A stretch of DNA of 64,000 bases from Datisca glomerata (GCA_003255025.1 QANY01003937.1:181161-245160), one strand, 5' to 3'; positions 1-10,125 are shown, counted from the stretch's first letter. The notes: generated by a model from the sequence alone, not told the origin. Numbers and translations are program-made.

Positions 1-2487
1 TAGAGGTAATGATGATTGATTTATCTTATATTCTCAATCAATCTATATATATGTGTCTGTTAGTAATGTAGATGTCTGTGTTTTTTGTTATGTTTGTTAT
101 GTTTTGCATCCTGATCTAACACTTGTATAGGCTAGGTACTGTAGGTTATTGTCATGGATGTGCTAATCTCAGCTTCTGAATCCACGGGCAACTATGTGCA
201 TTCAGATGTTGAATTCGAGTTGCTTAGCTTCACATCAGATGGAACTCACGTGCCTTCACGTTGGAGGTAATGATACTTACTTTGTCTTATTCATTCAATT
301 GTTCTATATATATGTGTGTGTGTTGTTTCTTTGAGAGATGCTTGGTGTTTGGGTACTTCTGGTAGTGATTCTAATGGTAAAGTATGTCATTCTTCTTCTA
401 CTTCTTCTTTTGATTCTCCTTGGACTTCTCCTTGTACTTCTCCTTTATGGTGATCTTATAGATTATTTTCATTTTCAAACTAAAAACTAAATATGTGTTT
501 CTACTTCTTGATTTTGATGTTCAGCTGCAAGAAGGTATACACGTGGTGTGAGACTCATGTAATTTGTAATTCAAACAATATTTTTTTATGTACCATTGAT
601 TTGATTTATTTTTTGGAATTTTTTTCTTTTACTTCTTTTTTACTGCTGCTATTTGTGATTTGAAATTTTTTCCTTCTCTGATATGGTTTTCATTTTCTAT
701 TACTGTCTTATGTTCTGTGATTAATTTCTCTTATGTTTTGTGGTAGTTCACTGTGAATAATGATTTTTAATTTATGTTTGTATAATTCTAACCTGCTTAT
801 ATAGTTGATTGTGTCATTTTTTAATAATAATTTGATATTTAATATTAAAACATATTCAATTATGTCTTGTTATCTTAAATTATTATTTTTTTGTTTAATA
901 TATTACTTCTCAGTCAACTCTGTGTTTTTACTAGTTTTCTGCTTTATTAGTTTCTTTGTTTGTTGCATAGAGATTTAGATTAAACATCTTTGCGACAATT
1001 TTAATATATTATCTGTCTCTATGATTTATGTTCATCGTTGACTGAAATATTTCTAATTAAGCATTTTTTGCTTATACTGTTAAAATGTTTCTTATAGAAA
1101 TTTCCGGCCGTTCTTTCTATTTTAGATTATGTTAATCATTCATTAGTTGTTCATATTGATTGTTCTTTGTATAGCTTTGAGAATTTTGTTGTCTTTGGTG
1201 TGATTTTTATGGTTTTAATATGTTTGTATTCATTTTATTTTAATTTCTCATCTTATACTTTAGAATTTCTTTTGATGACCTGTTATAATTTGTATGACGT
1301 AATCTGATGATTTGTCTTGCTTATTTTTTTATTTGGAGACATGCTTATTACCATTTGTTTATCTGGAAAAAGTTTGCAGAACTGATTTCACACAACTTAC
1401 TGTCTTGCTGCTTCATACATGCTTAAGAATGTTAATATGAAGTATAATAAAGATATATGTGAATATTATGGGGATTAGGATTTTTGAATTGGAATTTTAT
1501 TTGATTGTGGATGGTTAGAGATTTTTGTGGGGAGATCCAAACCATAAGATTGAGATTCGAATTTGGAGATTTGTGTTATTTGATTTTATTTGATTGTGAG
1601 ATGTGTTATTTGATATGTTTTTTTACAGGTTTTTTCTTGGCTCTATAATTCTTAGTCATTAAACACTTGTTTAAAGATTTGACAAAATATTTATTTACGA
1701 GATATCTTGCGCCAGCATTCAAGTATTCGAGGTTTATGCATTTAACGAGTCTTTAGTATTGGTCTTTATCTGAATGAGTTGAATATTGTTAAATCTATGT
1801 ATTTTTTTGTTTTCGTTTTGTTCTTGCCCTGTTGACGTTAAGATTTTTATGTTTCAAATTTGTGAGTTTGTCAATAATCGCTTCCTTATTTTGTAATCTA
1901 GGTGAGCTTTCTTGGCGTGAGTCTTATCTTTATCTCTGTTTTATTATTCAGAAAGTTGAGTTTAACGATATAAATCAGTGTATGACTCTATGTTCATTTG
2001 TTTATGTTTCCAATAATATGTTTTTGAATGATGAGTCGAATTCTTATATTGATTTTCTATTTTGATATTAGTTATTTTTATTTATTTTGATTTTGTAAGA
2101 CTTAAATTCGTATTATGTATTTTGATATATTTATCTTCTGATAAATGTTGAAGATATGAGCATGGAAATGTTAAATATAATATCATCAGAATATCTGACA
2201 ATTTGGACAATTATTCACCCGATGAGTCATCTACATTAACAAGTCTGATAGATATTTCTACTGTTAATGTAGACAGAGGTTGTTCGTCATCCTCCACATG
2301 ACTACAATAACTATATTTAAAGTTTGTTATAGTAAATATATGTAAATATTTTGTATTATAGGATTAATTTTATTGTATGCCTGTTTCTATAATTTTTGAG
2401 TGTATATATAAATAATGTATATATCATATAAATAGAAAAGAAGTCGATACCTTTCTATGTTTTGCTATTGTACAATATATATAATAG
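1..2487. other. AT-rich stretch without a recognisable gene
   Basis: Mostly T-rich, intron-like or intergenic sequence. No long open frame with recognisable similarity was found on either strand. Only one exon-like segment (131-266, listed separately) stands out. Positions about 4-56 and 265-318 share the pattern GAG-GTAATGAT, then a variable stretch, then CTATATATATGTGT. This suggests an old, diverged tandem duplication of about 262 bp that includes an exon-intron border. Confidence 0.5.
131..266 (+). other. Candidate isolated exon, unidentified
   Basis: The segment is bounded by a plausible acceptor (TATAG ending at 130) and a donor (GAG|GTAATG at 266/267). From the ATG at 154 it is open to the donor for 37 codons, reading MDVLISASESTGNYVHSDVE and onward. 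Base composition is richer in G+C than the flanks. I do not recognise the protein. A serine/threonine-rich open stretch around 345-450 could be another exon. It may be the end of a gene lying left of the window, or a captured fragment; neither can be decided here. Confidence 0.2.
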
Positions 2488-2822
2488 TTTTGAGACTCGC
2501 AAAAAGAGTAATTACTCAGGAAATTCTTTGAGATTTTAGACACTTTGACTGCTGAAAAATTAGTGAACCTACAAGGCAGCGGCCCTGTCCAGCATGCCAA
2601 GGTGGTCCGAGTTCCGTTGAATGGTACAAAGGGTGAAACTTCACAGAGAACTAGCAAAACTTTTGGATGAGGAGTTACGACGAAGTGGAACATCTGTTAT
2701 TCCAGCTGGTGAGGCATTTGGAAAATGGAAAGGCTTAAGAGATGAGAAAAAAGATCATGACATAGTCTGGCCTCCTATGGTTATTATCATGAATACAAAG
2801 CTCGATCAAGATGAAAATGATA
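2488..2822 (+). pseudogene. SGS3-like exon fragment (zinc finger and start of XS domain), broken
   Basis: SGS3 binds and stabilises RNA for RDR6 in trans-acting siRNA and post-transcriptional silencing, in cytoplasmic siRNA bodies. Translating in pieces gives ETRKKSN, then RKFFEILDTLTAEK, then ISEPTRQ..CPACQGGP..EWYKG (the SGS3 zinc-finger region), then RVKLHRELAKLLDEEL, GTSVIPAGEAFGKWKGL and DIVWPPMVIIMNTKLDQDEND (entry to the XS domain). The pieces lie in different frames: small indels fall near 2513 and 2550, and about 14 family residues are missing after EWYKG near 2627. The last piece is open from 2621. It ends at A|GT (2822/2823), matching a donor after DEND, so the copy came from genomic DNA rather than from cDNA. 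The rest of the XS domain and the coiled coil were not found downstream. It is a truncated pseudogene, not a working SGS3. Confidence 0.85.
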
Positions 2823-3304
2823 GTATAAACTTTGTTTTTCTCTATTTTTGTGTATATAAATACATATCTTCTTAATATATACCTCAAATTTTGAGTGTGC
2901 ATATCTCTTGTCGAAAGTGCTAACATGCTTGTATTTTGACATCTCAAAATTGTTCATTGTGAGTTAGAGACAAAAGTAAACTCCATTTCACATAAATTCC
3001 TAAAAATGTCCTCTCTCTCTCCAAAAGAAAGAACGAAGCTTTAGATGAGTAACATTTTATTCACAATTGGTGTTTGATTATAAATATTTTCAGTACTATA
3101 TAGTATTTGATTAATTAAATTTTGTAATACTTGATCTTTATTTACCTTATTTTTATTATTTTGTCTTTGCTATCCATTGTATTCATTGATGTTTACACAT
3201 ATATGATTTTTAATCCTTTTCTGAAAGTCTTAATGCTTAATGTTTTTTTCTTCATATCCAATCATGTACAATAATCAATTATAACAACTAGCACACATAA
3301 ATAG
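2823..3304. other. Spacer between the SGS3-like and DRB-like fragments
   Basis: AT-rich. It begins with the donor GT of the SGS3-like exon and ends with TAG, the acceptor of the DRB-like exon, so the whole stretch reads like one intron joining two unrelated gene fragments. No exon of either gene, no transposon terminus and no RNA gene was seen in it. Confidence 0.5.
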
Positions 3305-3960
3305 GTTCAATATGCCATCGTATTCATCTATTAAAGAAGGACCAGATCATGACATGATGTTCAAAGCTACAGGTAATTTCAATTGTGAAAATTTTAAAAG
3401 CCCATTCTATTACTCAACCCTAAGACAAGCAGAGCATTCTAGCATTCTACTACTCGAGTAGCTCTTGAAATTCTCTCTACAAGAGCTCCCTTAAGATCTT
3501 TGACTACCAAAGTTCTTGTAAGTCCTTTTACTTTGAAAAAAAAATTCTTGTATTGTTATAGTTATTTTTCTTTTTAATTTAAAACTTCAAATCTGTCAGG
3601 ATGAAACTATAGTTTTATATTAACTTGTATAATATATGCAAATATTATGAAATATTTATTACTATACATATTTGCGTGATTTGTTAAGAACTATGATGAT
3701 AATTTTCCTCTGCTCCCATTACGTATGTGTTATTAATGAAGTCAGGATATACTATTACAACCGAGCACCTGTCAGGTACCAAGTTATTAATTAAAGTATC
3801 ATAATAACTTTTTGTTGACGAACACACAATAGTATTTCATTTACGTGGTAATTATATGTTTCTCAATAACATTGCTTTGGTCTCCTAATTTTTCAGTAAT
3901 TGCCAAGGTAACGGTTGGTGTGAGGTTAGGGGCTACTGAAACTAAAATGTCATTTAAATT
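3305..3960 (+). pseudogene. DRB-type double-stranded RNA-binding protein fragment, broken
   Basis: DRB proteins (DRB1/HYL1, DRB2, DRB4 and relatives) bind dsRNA through two dsRBM domains and assist Dicer-like enzymes. The exon at 3305-3517 reads FNMPSYSSIKEGPDHDMMFK, then KATGNFN, ESP-like KSPFYY and STLRQAEHS, which is the first dsRBM. It then goes out of frame and stops at 3459-3461. The cause is an 8-bp tandem duplication, AGCATTCT at 3433-3440 and 3441-3448. Downstream of it the other frame continues VALEILSTRAPLRSLTTKVL to a canonical donor at 3518. The acceptor CAG at 3597-3599 is followed by GATGAAACT (DET), matching the family's DETG start of the next exon, which decays at once. Possible second-dsRBM traces lie near 3700-3780 and 3897-3955 but are too weak to rely on. 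The preserved intron shows a genomic, not retro-, copy. Confidence 0.8.
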
Positions 3961-4020
3961 TTAAGTTTTCTTTTAAAATGCTGAATGAAATAGTTTTTGT
4001 TGTTAAAAAACTATCATCAT

Positions 4021-4815
4021 TTGACAGTCAGGATAGTACTATACTAAATTTATCGGACTGTATTGTACTGTATTGTACTGGATTAAATAATACTGTCCAG
4101 TGTTTGGTGCTGTATTAGTTAAAAAACTGTAACATTCATACAATATTTGACACGTTATAGTACTAGATTGTAAAATTGTTTGTCATGATCTAATTCGCAA
4201 AAGCCTATTTGAAATTCATTAACATGTTATTTTACATTTTCAACTATAAAATAAATTATCTAATTCATGCTATTATCGTAAATTCCCTATTTTTTTGGCT
4301 AAAATGCAAATTCAATTATACCCGTAAACTTTAAGGTAATAATAATTTATAGTTATAAAAATTGAAATTAGAAAAAAATTCATTGAATTTTTAATACACA
4401 AAATAAGTTATTTAAAATATATAAATAATTACTGAACCACTTATATGATTGAGAGATTCTAAAAATTCAGAAAAAAAGAAGAAAAAAATAGTAAATGATT
4501 TTGAAAATTAATAAAATTAAGTCATAAGTAATTAATTATACACCTTTCGAAAATTCATAAATTATTTTTATTAGTGAATGAAGTTCATATAAAATATAAA
4601 TAAAAAAAATATTTTAATACAAAAATCATTTTAAAATATAAATTGAAAAATAACTTTGTTCCCCTAAAAGGAGTAAACTAAATTATCTCATATATATAAG
4701 ATTAAAGAGTCTCACCGTATTAATTAATATGAGTTTCATATTTTTATCAAATGTTAAATAATATTAAAATAATACTGTTCTATTTTTAATACTATATAAT
4801 ACTGACCATCAAACA
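4021..4815. repeat. MITE-like non-autonomous element or repeat pair
   Basis: The left part (about 4095-4150: GTGTTTGGTGCTGTATTAG then TTAAAAA) resembles the reverse complement of the right end (about 4750-4815: TATAATACTGACCATC then AAACAA), as imperfect terminal inverted repeats. The interior is very AT-rich and non-coding. The left 130 bp recurs inverted at about 9968-10125, and a piece related to the right end recurs at about 8205-8330. The family is uncertain; the TGTTTGGT-type ends are reminiscent of Tourist/Harbinger MITEs, but no clean TSD was established. Confidence 0.4.
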
Positions 4816-5009
4816 AGCCCAAAAAGCCCAAAGACATTATATTCGCGGTGGGAGGCAGAGGAGGTTAGGAAACTTTCCAGAAAGGCAGAGGTCGGCGCAA
4901 AATAACGGACCGATCGAAGAAAACAGTAAAACGAAAAAACTTGGAAACTTGAAACCCTAACCCTACCTTTACCTTACCTTTTTAGGCTTCCAATTCCCGA
5001 ATTTAAATA
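4815..5009 (+). promoter_or_regulatory. Promoter of the DUF7054 gene: site II motifs, telo-box, TATA-like box
   Basis: Two AGCCCA motifs (within 4815-4830; reverse complement TGGGCT, site II type) are followed by a telo-box AAACCCTAA at 4952-4960 and a TATA-like TTTAAATA at 5002-5009. A pyrimidine-rich CT leader starts near 5060. Site II plus telo-box is a known pairing in promoters of growth- and translation-related plant genes. The motifs abut the right end of the MITE-like repeat. The transcription start is inferred near 5030-5040. Confidence 0.5.
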
Positions 5010-5213
5010 CCCCACACCCATTCTTTTCTTAACCAAACCGCTTTCCGATCTCTTAAATTTCTCTCTGCCTCTCTCTCTCTCTCATCTTCATCTTTTTAAT
5101 CGATTTCCCAAAATTGATTGTTGGGCAGGATTGATTTCTGATTTCTTCATCTTCTTCTTTAATTCGCTTTTGTTTGAGCAAATAGATCTGGGGAGATTGG
5201 AAAGCTGTTGTGA

Positions 5214-5366
5214 ATGGTGGAAGAAAATTTAAGCAGTAGTAGTTTTATGCGCTGCCTTTTGGATTCAAGGGCGAGCGCTCTTCTACCTGTTTCTGCTGCA
5301 TCTTCTTTCGCTTTTGGCTCTTGCAAGGAAGGCTGGTACTACCGCTGCCTCGGCGTCGACCCCTGA
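5214..5366 (+). CDS. Upstream ORF in the leader of the DUF7054 gene (50 aa)
   Basis: The ATG at 5214 lies directly after an in-frame TGA (5211-5213). It opens a 50-codon frame ending CCC TGA at 5364-5366, with a second in-frame ATG at 5247. The peptide begins MVEENLSSSSFMRCLL and ends SCKEGWYYRCLGVDP. Only these two ATGs occur between the inferred transcription start and the main start at 5576, and both open the same frame, so every scanning ribosome meets this uORF first. Its G+C content is higher than the surrounding leader, and it ends about 210 nt before the main ATG, which leaves room for reinitiation. Start context is modest (T at -3, G at +4). A cysteine/aromatic-rich C terminus ending in proline is the sort of tail seen in plant ribosome-stalling uORF peptides, but conservation was not tested. 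It could instead be chance. Confidence 0.5.
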   Translation: MVEENLSSSSFMRCLLDSRASALLPVSAASSFAFGSCKEGWYYRCLGVDP

Positions 5367-5575
5367 ATTTCCTTCCCAACACTCCTCATTTGAGAAAAAA
5401 AACAAAAAGAAAGAATTTCTTTTTTGCCTCTCGTTTTTCTCTCTTCGGATCTTCTCGCGCTTGATCGTTAAATCGTTTTCGGAAACGTTGCTGGTTGAGG
5501 ATTACTGTTTCGGTATTTTTTTAAGAAAAAAAAAACAGGAGTTTCAATTTCGGTGTCTTTTCTTTGATCTGAAAA

Positions 5576-6333
5576 ATGTTGCTCTCTAAGCAGAAGAAGA
5601 ATCAGAATGCAAAGGGCAACAGGCTCTTGATCAGCATCAATGTGTTGGGGAGCGCTGGTCCGATTCGTTTTGTTGTCAGTGAAGAGGAACTTGTTGCTGC
5701 TGTTATTGATACCGCGTTAAAATCGTATGCGCGCGAGGGTCGGCTTCCGGTTCTTGGGTCAAATCTCAATGATTTTATGCTCTATTGCCCTAATGCTGGA
5801 CCCGATGGTAATGGAAGTTTACTGATCTCTTATGTTGAATCTTAGGTTGGAGATTGTGATCTTTCTCGTTTTCGTTTCTCTCTTCTCTGGTTTTCCCTTC
5901 TCGAATTGAGGCTTTCGATCTATGATAGAAGTGCAAGAGATGATATAATATTTGAACCCATTTTTTACTTTTGTTATGGAAGTTTCAAATGGTTTTAGCC
6001 TTGGGAGTTGGTTTGTTAAATATTATTAATATTTAAATAGTGATTTTTTTGTTTTGTTTTGTTTTGTGTTCTTATTTTCTTTGGGGTTTTCATTTTATTT
6101 TATAGACAGCAATTTTGCAGCTCTGAGTTTTATTTGTGACTTCCCTTTCAGCTCTGAGTCCATGGGACACCATTGGATCGCCAGGAGCTCGGAACTTTAT
6201 GCTCTGTAAGAAACCACAACCAGTGAAAGAATCCGATGATGAAAAAGCAGCAGCAACAATTTCTCGCAAAGGGAGTGGGAGTTGGAGGTCATGGATCAAT
6301 AAGTCCCTTAATCTGAAAATCTCTTCCCATTAA
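5576..6333 (+). CDS. DUF7054 protein, At4g22758-like (two exons, 137 aa)
   Basis: The coding exons are 5576-5807 and 6152-6333, joined by a 344-bp GT-AG intron (donor G|GTAATG, acceptor TTTCAG). The join gives 414 nt in frame. The protein opens with a basic MLLSKQKKNQNAKGNRLL, then the domain core: LISINVLGSAGPIRF at about residues 18-32, VIDTALKSYAREGRLPVLGS at about 43-62 and FMLYCPNAG. After the splice comes ALSPWDTIGSPGARNFMLCK, then a basic serine-rich tail ending NLKISSH. These blocks match the plant DUF7054 family (uncharacterised protein At4g22758-like). Its beta-rich, ubiquitin-like look is inference and no enzymatic role is known to me. The start has A at -3. If the intron is retained the frame stops 12 codons later, giving an 89-aa truncated form. 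The leader carries a uORF at 5214-5366. It is the only intact host gene in the window. Confidence 0.9.
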
Positions 6334-6480
6334 TGGAGTATAAGTGGGGAGAATGCTGTTTGATTAATTTGCTCAGTTCGTTTCCAAACTTGTTTACTTG
6401 TGGTAATGAAAGTTATGCAAACTTCAATAATCTTTACATTTGCTGGCTGTTTATCTTCGTTTGGAGGCTGAATTTTTCCT

Positions 6481-6486
6481 AATAAA
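6481..6486 (+). terminator. Polyadenylation signal AATAAA
   Basis: A canonical AATAAA lies about 150 bp past the stop codon of the DUF7054 gene, in T-rich sequence. It is a reasonable 3' end signal for that transcript. Plant signals are loose, so other nearby A/T-rich sites could be used. Confidence 0.45.
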
Positions 6487-6504
6487 CTTTACTATTTTCT
6501 GAAT

Positions 6505-8659
6505 AAATTATATATGTGCAACTCTAATGTTTTGCAGCTCTTTATTTTTTCAAGTGACTTTGAGATCTTGTTATTCAGTTGTTCGCCTACTTTTGAGATT
6601 TTCTTATAAATTCGTTGTGTAGTAACTCATTTGCAGTATAGGTACTAGGTAGTTTACACAAGAAACTTGTGGATTCTCTGGTGCATGAGATTGGAAGTCC
6701 CATGCTAGATTTCTAATTATAGTTCAGTGGGGAACAAGTCTTCTTCGTTAAATAGTATATCTACATTGGGTTCAAGCATTTGAAGTTGGAAGAAATATTT
6801 CTTGGTTTGGTTAGGTAACAAATATGCGTTGAATCATTAACCCCATAGGATAGAAACTTGGGGTGGTGGACATTTTTAACGACTTTGTATATGACTTTTA
6901 TTATGACTAAGCTTTTCTTTGATTACTTTCTTGTAATCACAGCACATGGCTTCACTATCTACTCTCTTGTGTCATCCAGAAATGGCTAGTTATAGTGTGA
7001 ACTGTGTTCCAGTTCGAACATTCCCAATCGGGAAACATTACGATCTGGATCGGTAAAAGCACAGTTCCAGTGCTTAATAGTAACTGAGGAGAAGGGCTGC
7101 TTTTGGGTACTTAAATCGATAAATGCTAGCTAGTCATTTATATTATTCTTGACTTTATTTGGATTTTAAAACATTTTACTTTCAGTAACATATTTACTAT
7201 TTAGAACATTTTGTAGACAATTGGGTCTGGAAAGAGTCGGAAGGTTATAATAGTGGTTACTTCCTTTATAGTTTGTAGACGATCTACTAGAAGTTTACCT
7301 GCTAAGCTAGCTTATAAATGACTAGATCACGCGGTGGATGATCTCTCTGTATATCGTTTACCAAGCAATTTAAATTCAATGTTGAATAGTTTTTAGCAAC
7401 TGTTATGATTGAATTTGTAACGACTGAATTGGCAATTATTTGAGTTCTATATGGATCAAGTTTTGAATGATGAGTTAATGTGTAATCATTCATAATTTAA
7501 TATGTCAAATTATTTTAAAATTATTTTAGTTAGTCATTAAACTTAATTAATAAATAATTATTATAATATTTAATCATTTAATACTTAATAAATTATATAA
7601 TCACCCTGAAGTTATTCTATTTGAATATCAAGAATATTCTGAGTCTTTTACACTGAAAAGCGGCCTACCGACTTGTTTATTTTTTTCTTCAGCAAATTAG
7701 TAACGTGATGATATTTCCAACAAAAAATCTTTAATATTAAGAGAAACCAATGAATCCTCGACACACACTTGCTATATATAGTACCAAAACGTCCTTTTAG
7801 AACATGGAAATGGTCGGTTGCCAACCAAAAGTTTATTTTAAAAATCACCAAAGCTTTAAACAGCAAGTAGCCTAATCTTTATTAGGCCCTAAAGAAGCAC
7901 AAAAGTAGCCTAAAAATCACTGAAGATTTATATTCATGTATGACAGCGTTGCCAATCTTGATTGGTAGATTTCATTATGCATTGGTGATTGTCTTGTGTA
8001 GGTTTCTTTGTCACTTCACTACGAATTGACACATTTAAAACAAATTTTCTTCATCGCAAAGCATGAATACTTATAGACTTGGGAGAACTTAGTTTAAATA
8101 GAGCTCTGTACTCGTTAATAACATTCAATTGAAAAAATTAGGTTGACATATATAATTAAGTTTTTCGCTCTTACAATCGTATCAGATGCAATATTTTATT
8201 TAACTGTCAATATTAAATAATATTATTTTAATACTATCTCTTATTTGATTTGATAGTTTATCTGAATTAGTTAACATGATCATACTTAATAGTTCTTTTA
8301 TCACCGGATTAAAATACAATCCAGATCATTGAGACTCGACGACACTAAAAACAGAAAATATATTTCAAATTCGTCTTTTAATAAAACTCAAAGAATATTT
8401 TACATTTTGAATTTTAATGCAATGATGCCATGCAATAATTTTTAGGGTTTGAACTGTTTTGTTGATATGTTCATTTTTCACATATTTATTTAATATTATT
8501 ATTTTATTTTAATAATTAAATTTATCAATTAATATTGTGGAATGTAATGTTCACATGAAATAAGATCTTAAAACCGTGAAGTAAATCAGCAAAAATGAAA
8601 TAAGATCTTTAAATGTAAAATAAGATGTAACTTCAAGAGTAAATGAAGAATGAGTTTTA
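6505..8659. other. Intergenic AT-rich stretch
   Basis: No open frame with recognisable similarity on either strand. A segment at about 8205-8330 is related to the right part of the MITE-like repeat at 4021-4815. The rest shows nothing I can name. Confidence 0.5.
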
Positions 8660-9497
8660 TAATTCAATAGGAATGCATTCAGTTCGGTTCAAGAGGTTTT
8701 TCCAAACTGAACCGCAGATAAAGCTTTTTACATCTTAAAACCGAATCGAACCCTAAAAAATAGTTCGGTTCGGTGCGGTTTTGCAGTTTATCCTAAATTG
8801 CGAGAAAATGTTTTTCTTTTCGTCTTGCAATTCTTAGCTACCAAACAGTGAAGTAAATCAGCAAAAATGAAATGAAAACGTGAGGAAAGGAACCAAATCT
8901 CTGATACTAAGCTGTTCAAAGAGAAAACTAGGAAATCTAAAAAGAAAAACTAAAAATCCATCAACTAAATCTTAGATTTAAGCTTTAAGCAAAGAAATGC
9001 AAATAGAAAATGTCTTAACAAAATTGGCAGATCCACATTCAATAAACCAAAAGAAACTGAACAGAAACAACTACAAAATGAGCATAAATACTCCAAGAGT
9101 ATTTGACGGCCTGAGTATTTGAATACAAAATGGGCATAAATACAGAAGCTTCGAGAGAGAGATAACCTAAATTAGCAAAATGGGTGAAGGAGAAGAATCC
9201 AAAGGGAAACTTGCGAGAAGAAATGTCAAAAGCCGAGAGTGTCTGAGGGTAAAGCCGTAGATCTCTATGCACAGCGATTCCAGATCTCTATGCCTGAGTA
9301 GATCTCTACTCCAGTTTCCATGAATGACAGATCTACTCCAGTATGCACGAGAAGAAGTGTCTGAAGACGACGCAGTATGCACGGCGACGAGCTACTCCAG
9401 CGACAAGCTAGGGGTGGACAGATCTACTAGGAAGGTGATGGATCTGCGTGGTATACTGATATATACGGCGACTTGACTACGATGAAATAGGGAGAGA

Positions 9498-9538
<41 letters not shown>

Positions 9539-9643
9539 CTGACCACGATGAAGGGGAGAGAGAGCTGACCACGATGAAGGGGAGAGAGAGCTGACCACGA
9601 TGAAGGGGAGAGAGAGCTGACCACGATGAAGGGGAGAGAGAGC
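9539..9643. repeat. Four tandem copies of a 26-bp GA-rich unit
   Basis: Copies start at 9539, 9565, 9591 and 9617. The unit begins CTGACCACGATGAAGGGGAG and ends in a GA run. The four copies look identical. A diverged ancestor-like copy sits near 9473. The array runs straight into the assembly gap, so the true copy number is unknown. Confidence 0.95.
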
Positions 9644-9681
9644 NNNNNNNNNNNNNNNNNNNNNNNNNNNNNNNNNNNNNN
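9644..9681. other. Assembly gap (38 N)
   Basis: A run of undetermined bases lies between the 26-bp minisatellite and a long GA microsatellite, consistent with an array that could not be assembled. Its real length may differ from 38. Confidence 0.99.
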
Positions 9682-9686
9682 GAGAG

Positions 9687-9739
<53 letters not shown>
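9682..9739. repeat. (GA)n microsatellite
   Basis: An almost pure GA dinucleotide run right of the gap. A similar one lies at about 9491-9538 on the left of the 26-bp array. Confidence 0.95.
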
Positions 9740-9741
<2 letters not shown>

Positions 9742-9967
9742 AGCGTATGGAATGAGGGCTAGGGTCAGAGAAACAAACAATTTATATGAGGTTCGGTTCC
9801 ATCGGTTTAATTCGGTTCGAGTGTGGAAACCGCAAATCGAGCCGACCCAAGTTTTTAACATAAAAGAAACCGAACCGAACCGTTTGAATTTATTAAACCA
9901 CTTGAACCGTTCGGTTCGGTCCGATCTTATCGGTTTGTTCAGTTTTGCTTACACTCCTATAGTTCAG

Positions 9968-10125
9968 TACTATCAGGTACCAGTGTACAAATACTACAAT
10001 TCTTTAACAGATACAACATCAAATATTAGACTACACTACTTAATCTAATACAATACAATACAGTCCAATCTAATAAATTTAATACATATTATTCGATACT
10101 ATTCTAATTATCAAATGAAACCAGA
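9968..10125. repeat. Inverted copy of the 4.0 kb repeat family
   Basis: TAATACAATACAATACAGTCC and the following TAATAAATTTAATA match the reverse complement of 4021-4145 with moderate divergence. The hAT-like element at 8668-9959 ends a few bases away, so it probably inserted next to or into this repeat. Confidence 0.6.

Larger units (their letters stand above)
8660..9967. mobile_element. hAT-like non-autonomous element with 8-bp target duplication
   Basis: The element runs from TAGGAATGCATTCA (8668) to TTGCTTACACTCCTA (ending 9959), imperfect terminal inverted repeats of the TAGGxxTG type. The flanking 8-mers TAATTCAA (8660-8667) and TAGTTCAG (9960-9967) match at 6 of 8 bases, the duplication length of hAT transposons. 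Both ends carry subterminal GGTTCGG/CCGAACC arrays (about 8680-8785 and 9790-9945), a known feature of plant hAT-type elements. No transposase frame is present. The middle holds unrecognised sequence (8790-9480), then GA-rich minisatellites and an assembly gap. The right end directly abuts a copy of the 4.0 kb repeat family. Confidence 0.7.

Noticed and set aside
2621..2875. Reading the SGS3-like frame as an intact short gene
   Set aside because: It starts inside the family's zinc-finger/XS linker, continues past the conserved exon end into intron-like sequence, and lacks most of the XS domain.
9427..10048. Long open frames on both strands across the GA array, reading poly-(SL) or poly-(RE)
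   Set aside because: They are products of the GA microsatellite and pass through 38 undetermined bases; no protein similarity.
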